DNA of 64,000 nucleotides, taken from the NCBI RefSeq assembly GCF_029946505.1, contig NZ_JARZHG010000001.1, positions 620,001 through 684,000 of the forward strand. Direction: 5' to 3'. Shown here in pieces: positions 18,025-25,879 of the stretch. A program made the position numbers and the translations under genes. How positions within the stretch are numbered: position 1 is the first letter of the stretch; each line of letters opens with the position of its first letter. The notes beneath the pieces are model-generated. The model was not told the DNA's origin and did not search any database. It saw only the letters and a program-made list of their open reading frames with translations. Source of the DNA: Polyangium sp. y55x31 (lineage in GTDB: Bacteria; Myxococcota_A; Polyangia; Polyangiales; Polyangiaceae).

Positions 18025-18055
18025 TCGACGCCATGAAAAACCGCCGCACGCAGAT
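18025..18055 (+). pseudogene. 31-bp corC fragment
   Basis: Identical for 31 bases to the complement of 15340-15370 in the CorC/HlyC gene (codons for LDAMKNRRTQI), in inverted orientation. Fused directly to the end of the 150-bp repeat. Confidence 0.7.
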
Positions 18056-18133
18056 CGTCACGAACGAGCTGGATTCCCTCCGCGCCGCAGGCCGATGACG
18101 CGCCTCCCCGCCCCGAAGACACCCGTCGCACGT

Positions 18134-18249
18134 ACAGCAGACTTCCCCTGGAGCAGGAGCTGGGTCGCATGGAAAGCGTCATCGCCTGCGATCCGGATTT
18201 ACCGCCGCTCGAAATGATGAGGGGCACGAAAAGCGCGAGCACGACGGCC
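18134..18249 (-). pseudogene. mgtE 3' fragment with internal deletion
   Basis: 18134-18175 matches 16539-16580 and 18175-18249 matches 16913-16987, same orientation. It encodes the pore segment (VVLALFVPLIISSGG) joined to the C-terminus (QLLLQGSLL-like), missing about 330 bases between. Several substitutions show it is decaying. Confidence 0.8.
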
Positions 18250-18426
18250 TTCCCCCGGCCCCGGGCATGCCTCGACGCCGCGGAGCGCGCCGCCCGCATC
18301 GATCGGCTCGGGGGCTCGCGCCCGCGTGAGATGAAAGATGCGCGCGTGTCAACACTCTCTCCACATCGACCTGGTAGCTCCATCGTGCCGCGCCGATCAC
18401 GCGCGAGCGAACACGGGAGGCCACTT

Positions 18427-20031
18427 GTGCTGAGAGGAAATCAACGATACGCGCTGGGGATCATTGCGGCGCTGGCCGGTTGCACGGCGATCGCGCCATC
18501 CACATCGAGCTCGTCCGAGGATACGCGCACCGCGCCCATTGCGCTCGGTACGGATACGCCCGTCGGTTTCTCGACGAGCCCCCTGCCCATCCCTGCCGGT
18601 ATCGACCGGTTGCTCGGGGGCTTCTGGCTCGACAACGGGGAGATCCTCACGAGCGGACGTTATCAGGGCCAGACAAGCGCCGTGGTCGGCGTGATGGATG
18701 CGCAGGGCACCTCGTTCCGGTGCATAAGCTGCGGCCTCGTCGACGCCGTCGATCTCGGCAGGCCCCAGCCCTTCGCCGATGGGAAACGTATCCTCGTCCA
18801 GTCGCCGTCGAGCTCCAACGTGCTCGAGGATTTCACGCACTGGATCCTCACGTGCGCGCCCTCGATCGCCGACTGCCAGGCCGTCACGGCCGAGCCTCTG
18901 CGCGGGATGAAGGGCGGCCCGCGGAGCCTCCAGGAGCGATGGCCATCGATCTCGCCGGACGGACAGCACATCGCATGGACGCGGGTGTCCGCGGCGGGCT
19001 ATCGCATGCTCTTCGCCGATCTCGTTCATACTGCGGCCGGCTACGAGGTGACGGGCATCCGCGTCCTCAATCCAGCGCACGATCTCGGGACCCTGGAGGG
19101 CCTCCTGAACGCGACGGCCTGGTACGAGATCAAGGGATTCACGGAGGACGGCGGTGGGCTCCTCGTTGGGTCGACGCGCGGCGGGACCATGAACCTCGAT
19201 GGGTTCGTGCTCCACCTGGCGACGGGCGCGTGGGAGCGGCTGACGACCGATCCAGACTGGGACGAGGACCACGAGATCTCGCCGGACGGGTCGTGGTTCG
19301 TGGTCGGCTCGGCGCGCGGCGAGGAGACGCTGACGCCCTTCAGCCTCATTCCGCTGCCCCCGCTGATCGATTTCGGGATCGTCGCTCCGATCACGTACTA
19401 CCATATCGGGGGAGATGCGCGGCGCTCGGGTCGCCGGCACGTCTGGCGCTTCCCGCGCCAGAGCGACGCGGAGAGCGGCGGGCAATGGCTCGTGCCCGCG
19501 CCTGGCACGGGAGAGGTCCTCTCGACAGGGCCCGAGCTCAGCGCCGATGGCCATTCCATGCTCTTCGGCGCGCGGATGCCGGGCGCGGCGGACCGCGAGC
19601 TCCTCGTGGGTCATTTCGACGAGCCGGTCCATGCGGCCGTGTCGTGGCAGCCGACGCCCACGCCGCCCTGGGCGCCGCTCCTGTCCGACGCGCCGGCGCT
19701 GCCCGCCACGTTCCTCGCCACGATCGACGGGCCCCAGGGCGGCCACGCGCGCGTTCACTGGATCGGCGGAACGGCGGGCGGCTCGTTCTCGGTCGAATAC
19801 CAGGGCTATACCAGCGGCGAGGGCCTCGTGATCGACGGCGCGCAGCGATACGAGGGCGCGCCGGTCCTCGGGCGCTACCGCGCGGATGTCACGGTATCGG
19901 GCGCCGCGCAGGGATCGGCGAGCGCGGATCTGTGGATCGTGAACAGCGACCGCTGCGGCTCGGTCAGCGCGACGCTGGGCGGGCGGAGCGTCGGGCAGCA
20001 ATACGATTGCGATCTGCCCGATCTGCCGTGA
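18427..20031 (+). CDS. Beta-propeller (TolB/PD40-like) lipoprotein
   Basis: 534 aa. GTG start with GGGAGG six bases upstream; leader RYALGIIAALAGC has a lipobox. Repeated propeller blades with the PD40 signature: WPSISPDGQHIAWTR, HEISPDGSWFVVGS, ELSADGHSMLFGA. The last 120 residues form an Ig-like/strand domain (GRYRADVTVSGAAQGSASA) with two Cys near the end. Such proteins bind partners at the cell surface; no enzyme motif. It lies alone between gene debris on both sides and inside the block bracketed by the 150-bp repeat, so it may be a newcomer here. Confidence 0.75.
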   Translation: MLRGNQRYALGIIAALAGCTAIAPSTSSSSEDTRTAPIALGTDTPVGFSTSPLPIPAGIDRLLGGFWLDNGEILTSGRYQGQTSAVVGVMDAQGTSFRCISCGLVDAVDLGRPQPFADGKRILVQSPSSSNVLEDFTHWILTCAPSIADCQAVTAEPLRGMKGGPRSLQERWPSISPDGQHIAWTRVSAAGYRMLFADLVHTAAGYEVTGIRVLNPAHDLGTLEGLLNATAWYEIKGFTEDGGGLLVGSTRGGTMNLDGFVLHLATGAWERLTTDPDWDEDHEISPDGSWFVVGSARGEETLTPFSLIPLPPLIDFGIVAPITYYHIGGDARRSGRRHVWRFPRQSDAESGGQWLVPAPGTGEVLSTGPELSADGHSMLFGARMPGAADRELLVGHFDEPVHAAVSWQPTPTPPWAPLLSDAPALPATFLATIDGPQGGHARVHWIGGTAGGSFSVEYQGYTSGEGLVIDGAQRYEGAPVLGRYRADVTVSGAAQGSASADLWIVNSDRCGSVSATLGGRSVGQQYDCDLPDLP

Positions 20032-20036
20032 CGATG

Positions 20037-20165
20037 ATACGGCCGCCCACCGTCACCGCGTCGAGCGAATGCTCGTCGCCTCGCAAGAACTCCTCGAACA
20101 GGACGGGGCCGTCCACCGCTCCCATCCGCGCGATGGTACGCATCGAGGTCGCCCGGCGTCTCCCG
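20037..20165 (-). pseudogene. Inverted, decayed fragment of the ATP-grasp gene
   Basis: Complement reads GPVLFEEFLRGDEHSLDAV then TVGGRII, matching the ATP-grasp enzyme encoded at about 4265-4395 with scattered changes. Orientation is inverted relative to the source. No start, and it stops against the lipoprotein gene. Confidence 0.8.
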
Positions 20166-20178
20166 GCGGAAGCGCCGC

Positions 20179-20328
20179 GCGTCGGACGCTCGGCGGCTCG
20201 TACCACGCTTCGATGACGATTCAACCGAAAACAGGGCCTTTGCCTCCACCTGCGCCCTTCCCAGTTGAACCCTTCCCCGAGCGGCGCGATACCTCCCCGC
20301 ATGCCGCACATCCTGATCGTCGAGGACG
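20179..20328 (+). repeat. 150-bp direct repeat, right copy
   Basis: Right copy of the pair described at 17874. This copy is followed by the intact response regulator, so it is probably the original promoter and 5' end. Confidence 0.85.
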
Positions 20329-21086
20329 AGCCCGCGATCGCCGAGTCCCTCGCGTACGCCCTTCGCCGCGACGGCTTCGGCGTCACCCTCGCCGGCACCC
20401 TCGCCGGCGCCGAGCGCTCCCTCGACGTCGCTTCCCTCGTCCTGCTCGACCTCATGCTCCCGGACGGCAGCGGCTTCGACCTCATCGGCAAGGTCCGCAG
20501 GAGCGGCCTCGGCACACCCATCATCGTCCTCACGAGCCGCGACGACGAGGCCGACCGCGTGGCCGCCCTCGAAACCGGCGCCGACGACTACGTGACGAAA
20601 CCCTTCTCCACGCGCGAGATCGTCGCCCGCGTCCGCGCCGTCCTCCGCCGCGTCGCCCCACCCGCACCCCTCGGCACCGCGCCTCCGCCCGCATCCGCTG
20701 CCGCCGCCGCTCCCGCTGCCGTCGCCGCTTCCGCTTCCGCTCCCGCCGCCGCTTCCGCTCCCCCGCCCCTCTCCGTCGACGAGGCCACTCGCAGGGCCTA
20801 CGTCCACGGCCGCGAAGTCGAGCTCACCCGCGTCGAGTTCGACCTCCTCGCCTGCTTGCTCGCGGCGCCTGGACGCGTCTTCACCCGCGCGCAGCTCATC
20901 GATCGCGTCTGGGGCGACGGCTTCGCGATCACCGACCGCACCATCGACTCGCACGTAAAAGGCCTTCGCCGCAAGGTCGAGTCGGCCGGCGGAAACCCTG
21001 CCTTCGTCGAGACCGTGCGTGGCGTCGGCTACCGCGTCACCGACAGGCCCGCGGCGCCTCCGCCGGGCACCCTGGATACCCCGTGA
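20301..21086 (+). CDS. OmpR-family response regulator (CreB/PhoB-like)
   Basis: 261 aa, ATG at 20301 (MPHILIVEDEPAIAESLAYA). Receiver domain with acidic pocket (EDE), phosphoacceptor Asp in LVLLDLMLPDG, Thr in IIVLTSRDD and Lys in DDYVTKPFS. An Ala/Pro/Ser linker (about 45 residues, of variable simple sequence) precedes a winged-helix DNA-binding domain (ELTRVEFDLLACLLAAPGRV; TIDSHVKGLRRKVE; VRGVGYRV). Its stop overlaps the kinase start (GTGA), so the two are one operon and should form a pair. Confidence 0.93.
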   Translation: MPHILIVEDEPAIAESLAYALRRDGFGVTLAGTLAGAERSLDVASLVLLDLMLPDGSGFDLIGKVRRSGLGTPIIVLTSRDDEADRVAALETGADDYVTKPFSTREIVARVRAVLRRVAPPAPLGTAPPPASAAAAAPAAVAASASAPAAASAPPPLSVDEATRRAYVHGREVELTRVEFDLLACLLAAPGRVFTRAQLIDRVWGDGFAITDRTIDSHVKGLRRKVESAGGNPAFVETVRGVGYRVTDRPAAPPPGTLDTP

Positions 21087-22468
21087 TTCGCCTCCTCGTC
21101 GCTTCTGCCTCGGCCGTCGGCCTCATCCTCCTCGTCGCCTACGTCGCCTCGCGCCTCGTCCGCGCCCGCACCCGCGGCACGAGCATTCGCCTCCAGGTCT
21201 TCCTCGCCCTCGCCGGCATCGTCGGCGCCTTCGCGTTTGGCCTCGGCATCCTCGTCCTCGATCGCATCGAGGCGCGCGCCACCCTGCTCGCCGAGGACGC
21301 CGCGCGCGACGAGGCCGCCGCGATCGCCGCCGTCGTGGGCGGGGAGCTCGACGCCCGCGGCGCCTCCCTCGGCGACGTCGGCGGACGTATCGCTCGCTCC
21401 GCCGATCCCGACGCCCTCCACTTCTCGCTCCTCGATCCCGAGGGCCGCACCGTCTTCCGCGCCGGCCCGGCGCAGGGCGAGCCCGGCACCGTCTTCGTCA
21501 CGGCGCCCATCCTCGTGCAGAGCCACGTCGTCGGCCACGTCGAGGTCGTCAAGCCGACGCTCGTCATCACCCGCGCCCTCGCCGACTTCGCGCCCACGAT
21601 CCTCGCGATCAGCCTCGTCCTCGGCTCGGCGGCCGCGGCGGCGGCCGTCCTCATCGGCCGTGCGATCGCCCGGCCCATCGAGGCCCTCACCGATTTCGCC
21701 GTCCGCGTGAGCGAAGGCGAGCGCCGCGCCCCGCCGCCCCCGGTGTTCGGCCGCGAGGTCCAGCGCCTCTCGCGCGCCATCGACTCGATGCGCCGCCAGC
21801 TCGAGGGCCGCCCCTTCGTCGAGACGTTCGCTGCCGACCTCTCGCACGAGCTCAAGAACCCGGTCGCGGCCATCCGCGCGAGCGCCGAGGTCCTCGCCGA
21901 CGGCGCGCTCGAAGAGCCGGAGGAGGCCGCGCGCTTCGTCGGCCGCATCCAGCAAGCGACGGAGCGCATCGAAGCCTTGCTCGGCGACCTCTTGAACCTC
22001 GCGCGCATCGAGGCGCGCGGCGTCGAGGACGCCGCCGTCGTCGACCTCGACAGACTCGCCCGGGACGCCGCGGCGCAGGCCCGCGAGCGCGGCGCGATCG
22101 TGAACGTCTCGACCACCGGCGCGGTCACCGTCCGCGGCAGCGCGCTCTGGCTCTCGCGGGCCATCGAGAACCTGCTCGACAACGCGGTCACGCATGGCGA
22201 GCCCAGCGAAGTCATCCACGTTTCGCTCCTGCGCGAAGGCGACGAAGTGCGCTTCACCGTCCGGAGCCGCGGCCGCATCCATCCTCACGTTGCCGGCCGC
22301 CTGTTCCGTCGGTTCGTCACGACCCGCGTGGAGAACGGCGGCACGGGCCTCGGCCTCGCGATCGTGCGGGCCATCGCCGAGGCTCACAGCGGCTCCGCGG
22401 AGTGCGCCGAGAGCGGCCCGCCCGAGGTCTCCTTCCGGATCACGCTGCCCGCCGCGAAGATTCTGTAA
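21083..22468 (+). CDS. Sensor histidine kinase (CreC-like) with altered G1 box
   Basis: 461 aa, GTG start overlapping the regulator stop. Membrane helix at residues 4-22 and another near 37-57, a periplasmic sensor domain to about 170, a second helix (TILAISLVLGSAAAAAAVLI), HAMP-like RPIEALTDFAVRV, H box SHELKNPVAAIRAS, N box ENLLDNAVTHG and G2 box GTGLGLAIVRAI. The G1 box, normally D-x-G-x-G, reads SRGRIHP, so the nucleotide-contacting Asp is absent. Phosphorelay to the upstream regulator is expected, with uncertain kinase activity. Signal unknown. Confidence 0.9.
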   Translation: MIRLLVASASAVGLILLVAYVASRLVRARTRGTSIRLQVFLALAGIVGAFAFGLGILVLDRIEARATLLAEDAARDEAAAIAAVVGGELDARGASLGDVGGRIARSADPDALHFSLLDPEGRTVFRAGPAQGEPGTVFVTAPILVQSHVVGHVEVVKPTLVITRALADFAPTILAISLVLGSAAAAAAVLIGRAIARPIEALTDFAVRVSEGERRAPPPPVFGREVQRLSRAIDSMRRQLEGRPFVETFAADLSHELKNPVAAIRASAEVLADGALEEPEEAARFVGRIQQATERIEALLGDLLNLARIEARGVEDAAVVDLDRLARDAAAQARERGAIVNVSTTGAVTVRGSALWLSRAIENLLDNAVTHGEPSEVIHVSLLREGDEVRFTVRSRGRIHPHVAGRLFRRFVTTRVENGGTGLGLAIVRAIAEAHSGSAECAESGPPEVSFRITLPAAKIL

Positions 22469-22599
22469 CAGAATCCACACAATCTACGGATCTCGCGTGG
22501 GAGTTCTCCATGGAGGCTCCACGAATGCACCACGCCGGTTTCGTGGACGGGGGTGGATGCATGGTGCATCCTCAGGCCGCACGGCTCGAAGGTATCCTC
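22469..22599. other. Short intergenic region before uppS
   Basis: 131 bases holding several small inverted repeats (for example CTCCATGGAG) but no clear promoter. An in-frame ATG at 22525 could lengthen UppS by 25 residues; this is not supported by a ribosome site. Confidence 0.3.
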
Positions 22600-23343
22600 A
22601 TGAACGAACGCTCGTCGCTCCCTCGGCACATCGCGCTCATCCTCGACGGCAACGGCCGCTGGGCCACGTCGCGCGGGCTTCCTCGGACGAAGGGACACGA
22701 GGCCGGGTCGCACAAGGTGCGGCTCGCGGTGCGCGCCTGTCACGAGCGGAAGATCCCGGTGTTGACGCTCTACGCGTTCAGCGCGGCGAACTGGAACCGC
22801 CCGGGCGAGGAGGTGGGGAACCTGATGCGCATCTGCCGCGAGTTCGCGGAGGAGGCGCACGACGATCTCGTGGCGCGCGGGGTGCGCGTGGTCGTGGTGG
22901 GCGACATCGACGACGAGGTGCCGACGGCGACGCGAAAGGCGACGGAGCAGCTCATCGCGGACACGGCGGGCGGGACGTCGATGACGCTGGCGCTGGCGCT
23001 GAACTACGGCGGGCGTCGGGACATGGTGAACGCGATGCGCGCGGTGGCGGCGCAGGCGCGCGCGGGGCTGCTCCTGCCGGAGGACATCGACCCGAACACG
23101 ATCCGGCGGTTCCTGAGCACGAGCGAGCTACCGGACGCGGATCTCGTGATCCGGACGGGCGGGGAGCAGCGGCTGAGTGATTTCCTGCCGTTCGAGGCGG
23201 CGTTCGCGGAGCTGTTCTTCACGGACACGCTCTGGCCGGACTTCTCGGAGGGGACGCTCGACGAGGCGCTCGCGTTCTACGCGCGAAGGCAGCGCCGCTT
23301 CGGTCGAACGGACGAGCAGGTCCGGCGCACGGCGGAGATCTGA
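22600..23343 (+). CDS. uppS: Undecaprenyl diphosphate synthase (isoprenyl transferase)
   Basis: 247 aa, usual length. cis-Prenyltransferase that extends farnesyl diphosphate with isopentenyl diphosphate to make the C55 carrier for peptidoglycan and O-antigen. Motifs: LILDGNGRWA (catalytic Asp), LTLYAFSAANWNRP, LNYGGRRDM and IRTGGEQRLSDFLPF. The ATG at 22600 has GAAGG upstream. It stands alone, followed by a hairpin and the tRNA gene. Confidence 0.95.
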   Translation: MNERSSLPRHIALILDGNGRWATSRGLPRTKGHEAGSHKVRLAVRACHERKIPVLTLYAFSAANWNRPGEEVGNLMRICREFAEEAHDDLVARGVRVVVVGDIDDEVPTATRKATEQLIADTAGGTSMTLALALNYGGRRDMVNAMRAVAAQARAGLLLPEDIDPNTIRRFLSTSELPDADLVIRTGGEQRLSDFLPFEAAFAELFFTDTLWPDFSEGTLDEALAFYARRQRRFGRTDEQVRRTAEI

Positions 23344-23349
23344 GAGGTC

Positions 23350-23411
23350 TAGCAGGCTGTCGAGAAACGCCGCGAGCGCCCTGGCGCAGCAAGTTTATCA
23401 ACAGCCTGCTA
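23350..23411. repeat. 62-bp near-palindromic element
   Basis: Perfect 11-bp ends TAGCAGGCTGT and ACAGCCTGCTA, with pairing continuing inward (19 positions, 17 matched) and a smaller GCGCC/GGCGC core. It lies between uppS and the integrase stop. It may act as a bidirectional terminator or be a small MITE-like element: ends of the AGGCTGTTGA type are common on insertion-sequence-derived repeats. The integrase stop codon (23409) is inside it. Confidence 0.65.
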
Positions 23412-24848
23412 GTCAGACGGCCCGCGACCGTTTATGCTCGCGTGCAAACGCGAAAGCGAGCGCCCGTAGCTCAGCTGGATAGAGCGGCGGCCTTCTAAGC
23501 CGCGGGTCGCAGGTTCGAGTCCTGCCGGGCGTGCCCGCGAAATCGTTGAGGATTTCGCGCTACCCCCTCCAAGGTGTTGGTCCATATTTGGTCCATGGGG
23601 GGTGCGGCCTACACTCCCGTGCGTCGCCTTCGCGGCGGCCTTGAGGGCGGTCTCGCCGAGGTGAGCGTACCGCTGCGTCAAGGTGATCGTGGAGTGCCCG
23701 TGCAGCTCCTTGATCTCCTTGAGCGTCCACCGGCGGCCCCCCAGCGCGGGGCTGCCGTCGTCTTGAAGCGGGTACCAGCCCGACACGAGCGACGCGGCGC
23801 AGGTGTGCCGGAAGTCGTGCGCCGGCCTCGGCCGTCGGCCGTCGTGGCGCCGCTCTGGGACAATCCCCGCCGCCGCGAGGTAGCTGTCCCAGGGGTTGAC
23901 CTTGACGGCCTTGCCGTTCTTATGGGTCGAGAACTGGAAGAGCACCCCGACCCCACGCCGAGCCCCGCGCGGACCAGGGAAGGCCAATGAGAGCGCGTTC
24001 CGAGGGCACCACGAGGGCAGAAGGTCGAGCCACCGACGCATGGCGGTGAGCGCCATCCCGAAGAGGGGCACGCGCCGGATCTTGCCGCTCTTCGTGGCGC
24101 CCTTGTTCGAGCGGCGGATCACGACGTGCGGATTCTCGTCGTCGAGGTGCACATCAGCGAGCTTCAGCGCGTTGAACTCACCGAGTCGGAGGCCGGTACC
24201 GCAAAGGATTTGCATCCAAAGCCGGTGTTCTTCCGGGATTGCCTGGCAGGTGAAGAGGGCGTGCTGCTCCTCGGGTAGCAGGTAGGTCCAGGGCTCCTCG
24301 GTTTTGGCCTGCTTGCGGATCCTCACGTCCACCGCTGAATTCTGCGGGATCATCGCCTGGGCGACAGCATCCCGCAGGGCGAGCTTGACGAGCGAAAGCA
24401 CCTTCGTAGCGGTCTCCCTCGAAATGCGGCCCCTGCCCCGGCGGGCCATCGGGGACAAACTCGTCACCGTGAGCCGGTCGACGAAAGCGATCACGTCGCG
24501 GGCCTGGATATTGGCGAGGGGTAAGCGTGCAAGGGGGGACTTTGCGACGTGCCGAGCCCAGCGGCGGCGCTCGTGCACGATTCCGCGGACCTGCTCGACA
24601 ACCTCCCGCCGGTTGAGCCATTCCTGTCCCCACGCGGCGAGGGTGACACCTCCGCGGGATTGCACATCGAGGCCGAGTTCCTCGAGGAATGCTGCGACGG
24701 CGCGTTTTGCCTCTTCCTCGCTGTCGAACATGCCGACGCTCTTGCGCTCCCCCGTCCCGACCACCACGCGCGCGTTCCAGCGGGTTCGCCCGCGGTAGTT
24801 GTACCGGACCGCCGTCCAAGATCCCGGCGTCCTCAATGCATTAGCCAC
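23409..24848 (-). CDS. int: Tyrosine recombinase (integrase)
   Basis: 479 aa from a GTG (24848) with GGGAGG five bases upstream. N-terminal Arm-binding domain with YNYRGRTRWNARV, a SAM-like core-binding domain (about 70-180), catalytic domain with R in GTGLRLGE, K in KGATKSGKIRRVP, HxxR in HDFRHTCAASL, H in ELHGHSTI and nucleophile Y in TQRYAHLG. The last 50 residues (PAGLEPATRGLEGRRSIQLS) are read from the antisense of tRNA-Arg, so the attachment site is inside the gene. Integrates the element at the tRNA; a deleted second copy lies at 58086-58446. Confidence 0.93.
   Translation of the reverse strand: MANALRTPGSWTAVRYNYRGRTRWNARVVVGTGERKSVGMFDSEEEAKRAVAAFLEELGLDVQSRGGVTLAAWGQEWLNRREVVEQVRGIVHERRRWARHVAKSPLARLPLANIQARDVIAFVDRLTVTSLSPMARRGRGRISRETATKVLSLVKLALRDAVAQAMIPQNSAVDVRIRKQAKTEEPWTYLLPEEQHALFTCQAIPEEHRLWMQILCGTGLRLGEFNALKLADVHLDDENPHVVIRRSNKGATKSGKIRRVPLFGMALTAMRRWLDLLPSWCPRNALSLAFPGPRGARRGVGVLFQFSTHKNGKAVKVNPWDSYLAAAGIVPERRHDGRRPRPAHDFRHTCAASLVSGWYPLQDDGSPALGGRRWTLKEIKELHGHSTITLTQRYAHLGETALKAAAKATHGSVGRTPHGPNMDQHLGGGSAKSSTISRARPAGLEPATRGLEGRRSIQLSYGRSLSRLHASINGRGPSD
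23460..23533 (+). tRNA. tRNA-Arg(UCU)
   Basis: Cloverleaf folds fully: acceptor GCGCCCG with CGGGCGU (first pair G-U), D arm GCUC/GAGC, anticodon stem GCGGC/GCCGC with loop CUUCUAA (anticodon UCU), T arm GCAGG UUCGAGU CCUGC, discriminator G. It is intact and marks the left end of the element; its 3' part (from 23492) is the attachment core shared with 58041. CCA is not encoded; G then CC follows. Confidence 0.95.
23492..23636. repeat. attL: 145-bp direct repeat with tRNA core
   Basis: Identical for 145 bases to 58041-58185. It includes the 3' 42 bases of tRNA-Arg and the integrase 3' end. The tRNA part is the likely crossover core; the rest is integrase gene sequence shared with the second, broken element on the right. 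Confidence 0.88.
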
Positions 24849-25170
24849 GACTACCTCCCAATCCCAGCCGGCGCAGGGCTGCGCGTGCGCGCGCCCGGTC
24901 CGTCTCGCTGATCTCGACCTGCGGGGGCGCTGGGATGCGCCGCTGGCGCGGGCCGCCCGACGATCGCCGAGGAGGAACGCCGCGCCGCCGCTCGACCTCG
25001 CGGGCCAGGAGATCGGCGATCGCGCGAAGGTGCGTTCCGATTTCCAGCAAAAGCGCGTCTTCCATCCCGGAGCCCGAAGACAGCATGCTCCCGGACAAAC
25101 CGCTAGAGGGGGCATCGCCAGGCATGGCGTTTTTTCCCGGTCCGGCGCGCTTTCCCCGTGTGTTGCGCAT
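24841..25170 (-). CDS. Small protein co-transcribed with integrase
   Basis: 109 aa; its stop overlaps the integrase start, so both are probably translated together. Basic/Gly-Ser-rich start, then a helix (MEDALLLEIGTHLRAIADLLAREVERR) and a charged tail rich in Arg/Ala (DRARARAALRRLGLGG). The size and place would fit an excisionase or regulator, but no helix-turn-helix is clear. Internal ATGs (codons 16, 36) are alternative starts. Confidence 0.55.
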   Translation of the reverse strand: MRNTRGKRAGPGKNAMPGDAPSSGLSGSMLSSGSGMEDALLLEIGTHLRAIADLLAREVERRRGVPPRRSSGGPRQRRIPAPPQVEISETDRARARAALRRLGLGGSRG

Positions 25171-25302
25171 GCGACGCTGCCTTCGTGCAGCACGTGGACG
25201 GGAGGGGGCCCACCGTCAAGCGCGGGGCGTTGCACGGACGAGACACGAGCGAGCAGCCGAGCGGTATCAGTGAGGAGTTCGCATGGCTTGCACGCATGGT
25301 GG

Positions 25303-25450
25303 CGTTGTACCGGCCCAGCAGGCCAGGACGGCGCCTCGTACTGCTACCCCCTCCCCCGCCAACTCCTGGTTTTGTACCGGTACAAGAGAAAGAGCGCAGA
25401 TGTGCCGCAGAGACGTGGCTGTTCTAGCTCCGGTACAACGTACCGGGCCC
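25303..25450. promoter_or_regulatory. GTACCGG motif cluster upstream of integrase operon
   Basis: Within 150 bases lie GTTGTACCGG (about 25304), TTGTACCGGTACAAG (about 25369-25383, a 15-base near-perfect palindrome) and CCGGTACAACGTACCGG (about 25429-25445, inverted repeat). The same cluster with few changes recurs at 58446-58590 in the broken copy. Probable operators for a regulator of the integrase or neighbouring genes. Confidence 0.6.
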
Positions 25451-25655
25451 AGGCGCGCATGGCGCCTACGAGCCTACCTCTGGCCCACGGCTGACGAGCG
25501 GCAACGGGGCAACCCCTTGCCGCGCGAGGTCCTGCCCGGCGGGCTCCAGCCGCAACTCCTTCGCGACAGTCCCTCTCGCAAAGAATCGAACGGTAGGACA
25601 TTAACTGTCATGGCGAACAGTGTAAAACAGCCTCTGGGCCTGTTAGGGTCGAACC

Positions 25656-25871
25656 ATGACCGACCAAATGTGTGTTCCTGGCGATCTCGTCGACATGAAC
25701 TGCGGACCAACGTACGGGCCGGGCCTCGTCATCTCCGTCCTCGACGAGGAGTGTCTCGTACTCGTATCGGGTCCCAACCGGCCTTTCTTGTTGGACTCCG
25801 TAGCTCCTGGAATGTGCATAATGCAGTCCGCGAGATCGCTTCCTAGCTCACCACCGCCACAGGCGACCTGA
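25656..25871 (+). CDS. Small hypothetical protein
   Basis: 71 aa, ATG after TTAGGGTCGAACC. Core reads VPGDLVDMNCGPTYGPGLVI then DEECLVLVSGPNRPFLLD, which has the feel of an SH3-like small phage/plasmid protein with ordered strands. No known function. Ends shortly before the convergent 117-aa gene. Confidence 0.5.
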   Translation: MTDQMCVPGDLVDMNCGPTYGPGLVISVLDEECLVLVSGPNRPFLLDSVAPGMCIMQSARSLPSSPPPQAT

Positions 25872-25879
25872 TGCTCGCG

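Noticed and set aside
24178-24819. Additional gene on the complementary frame within the integrase
   Set aside because: Composition is Arg/Gly-rich with no motif and the integrase in the other frame is complete, so it is a shadow.
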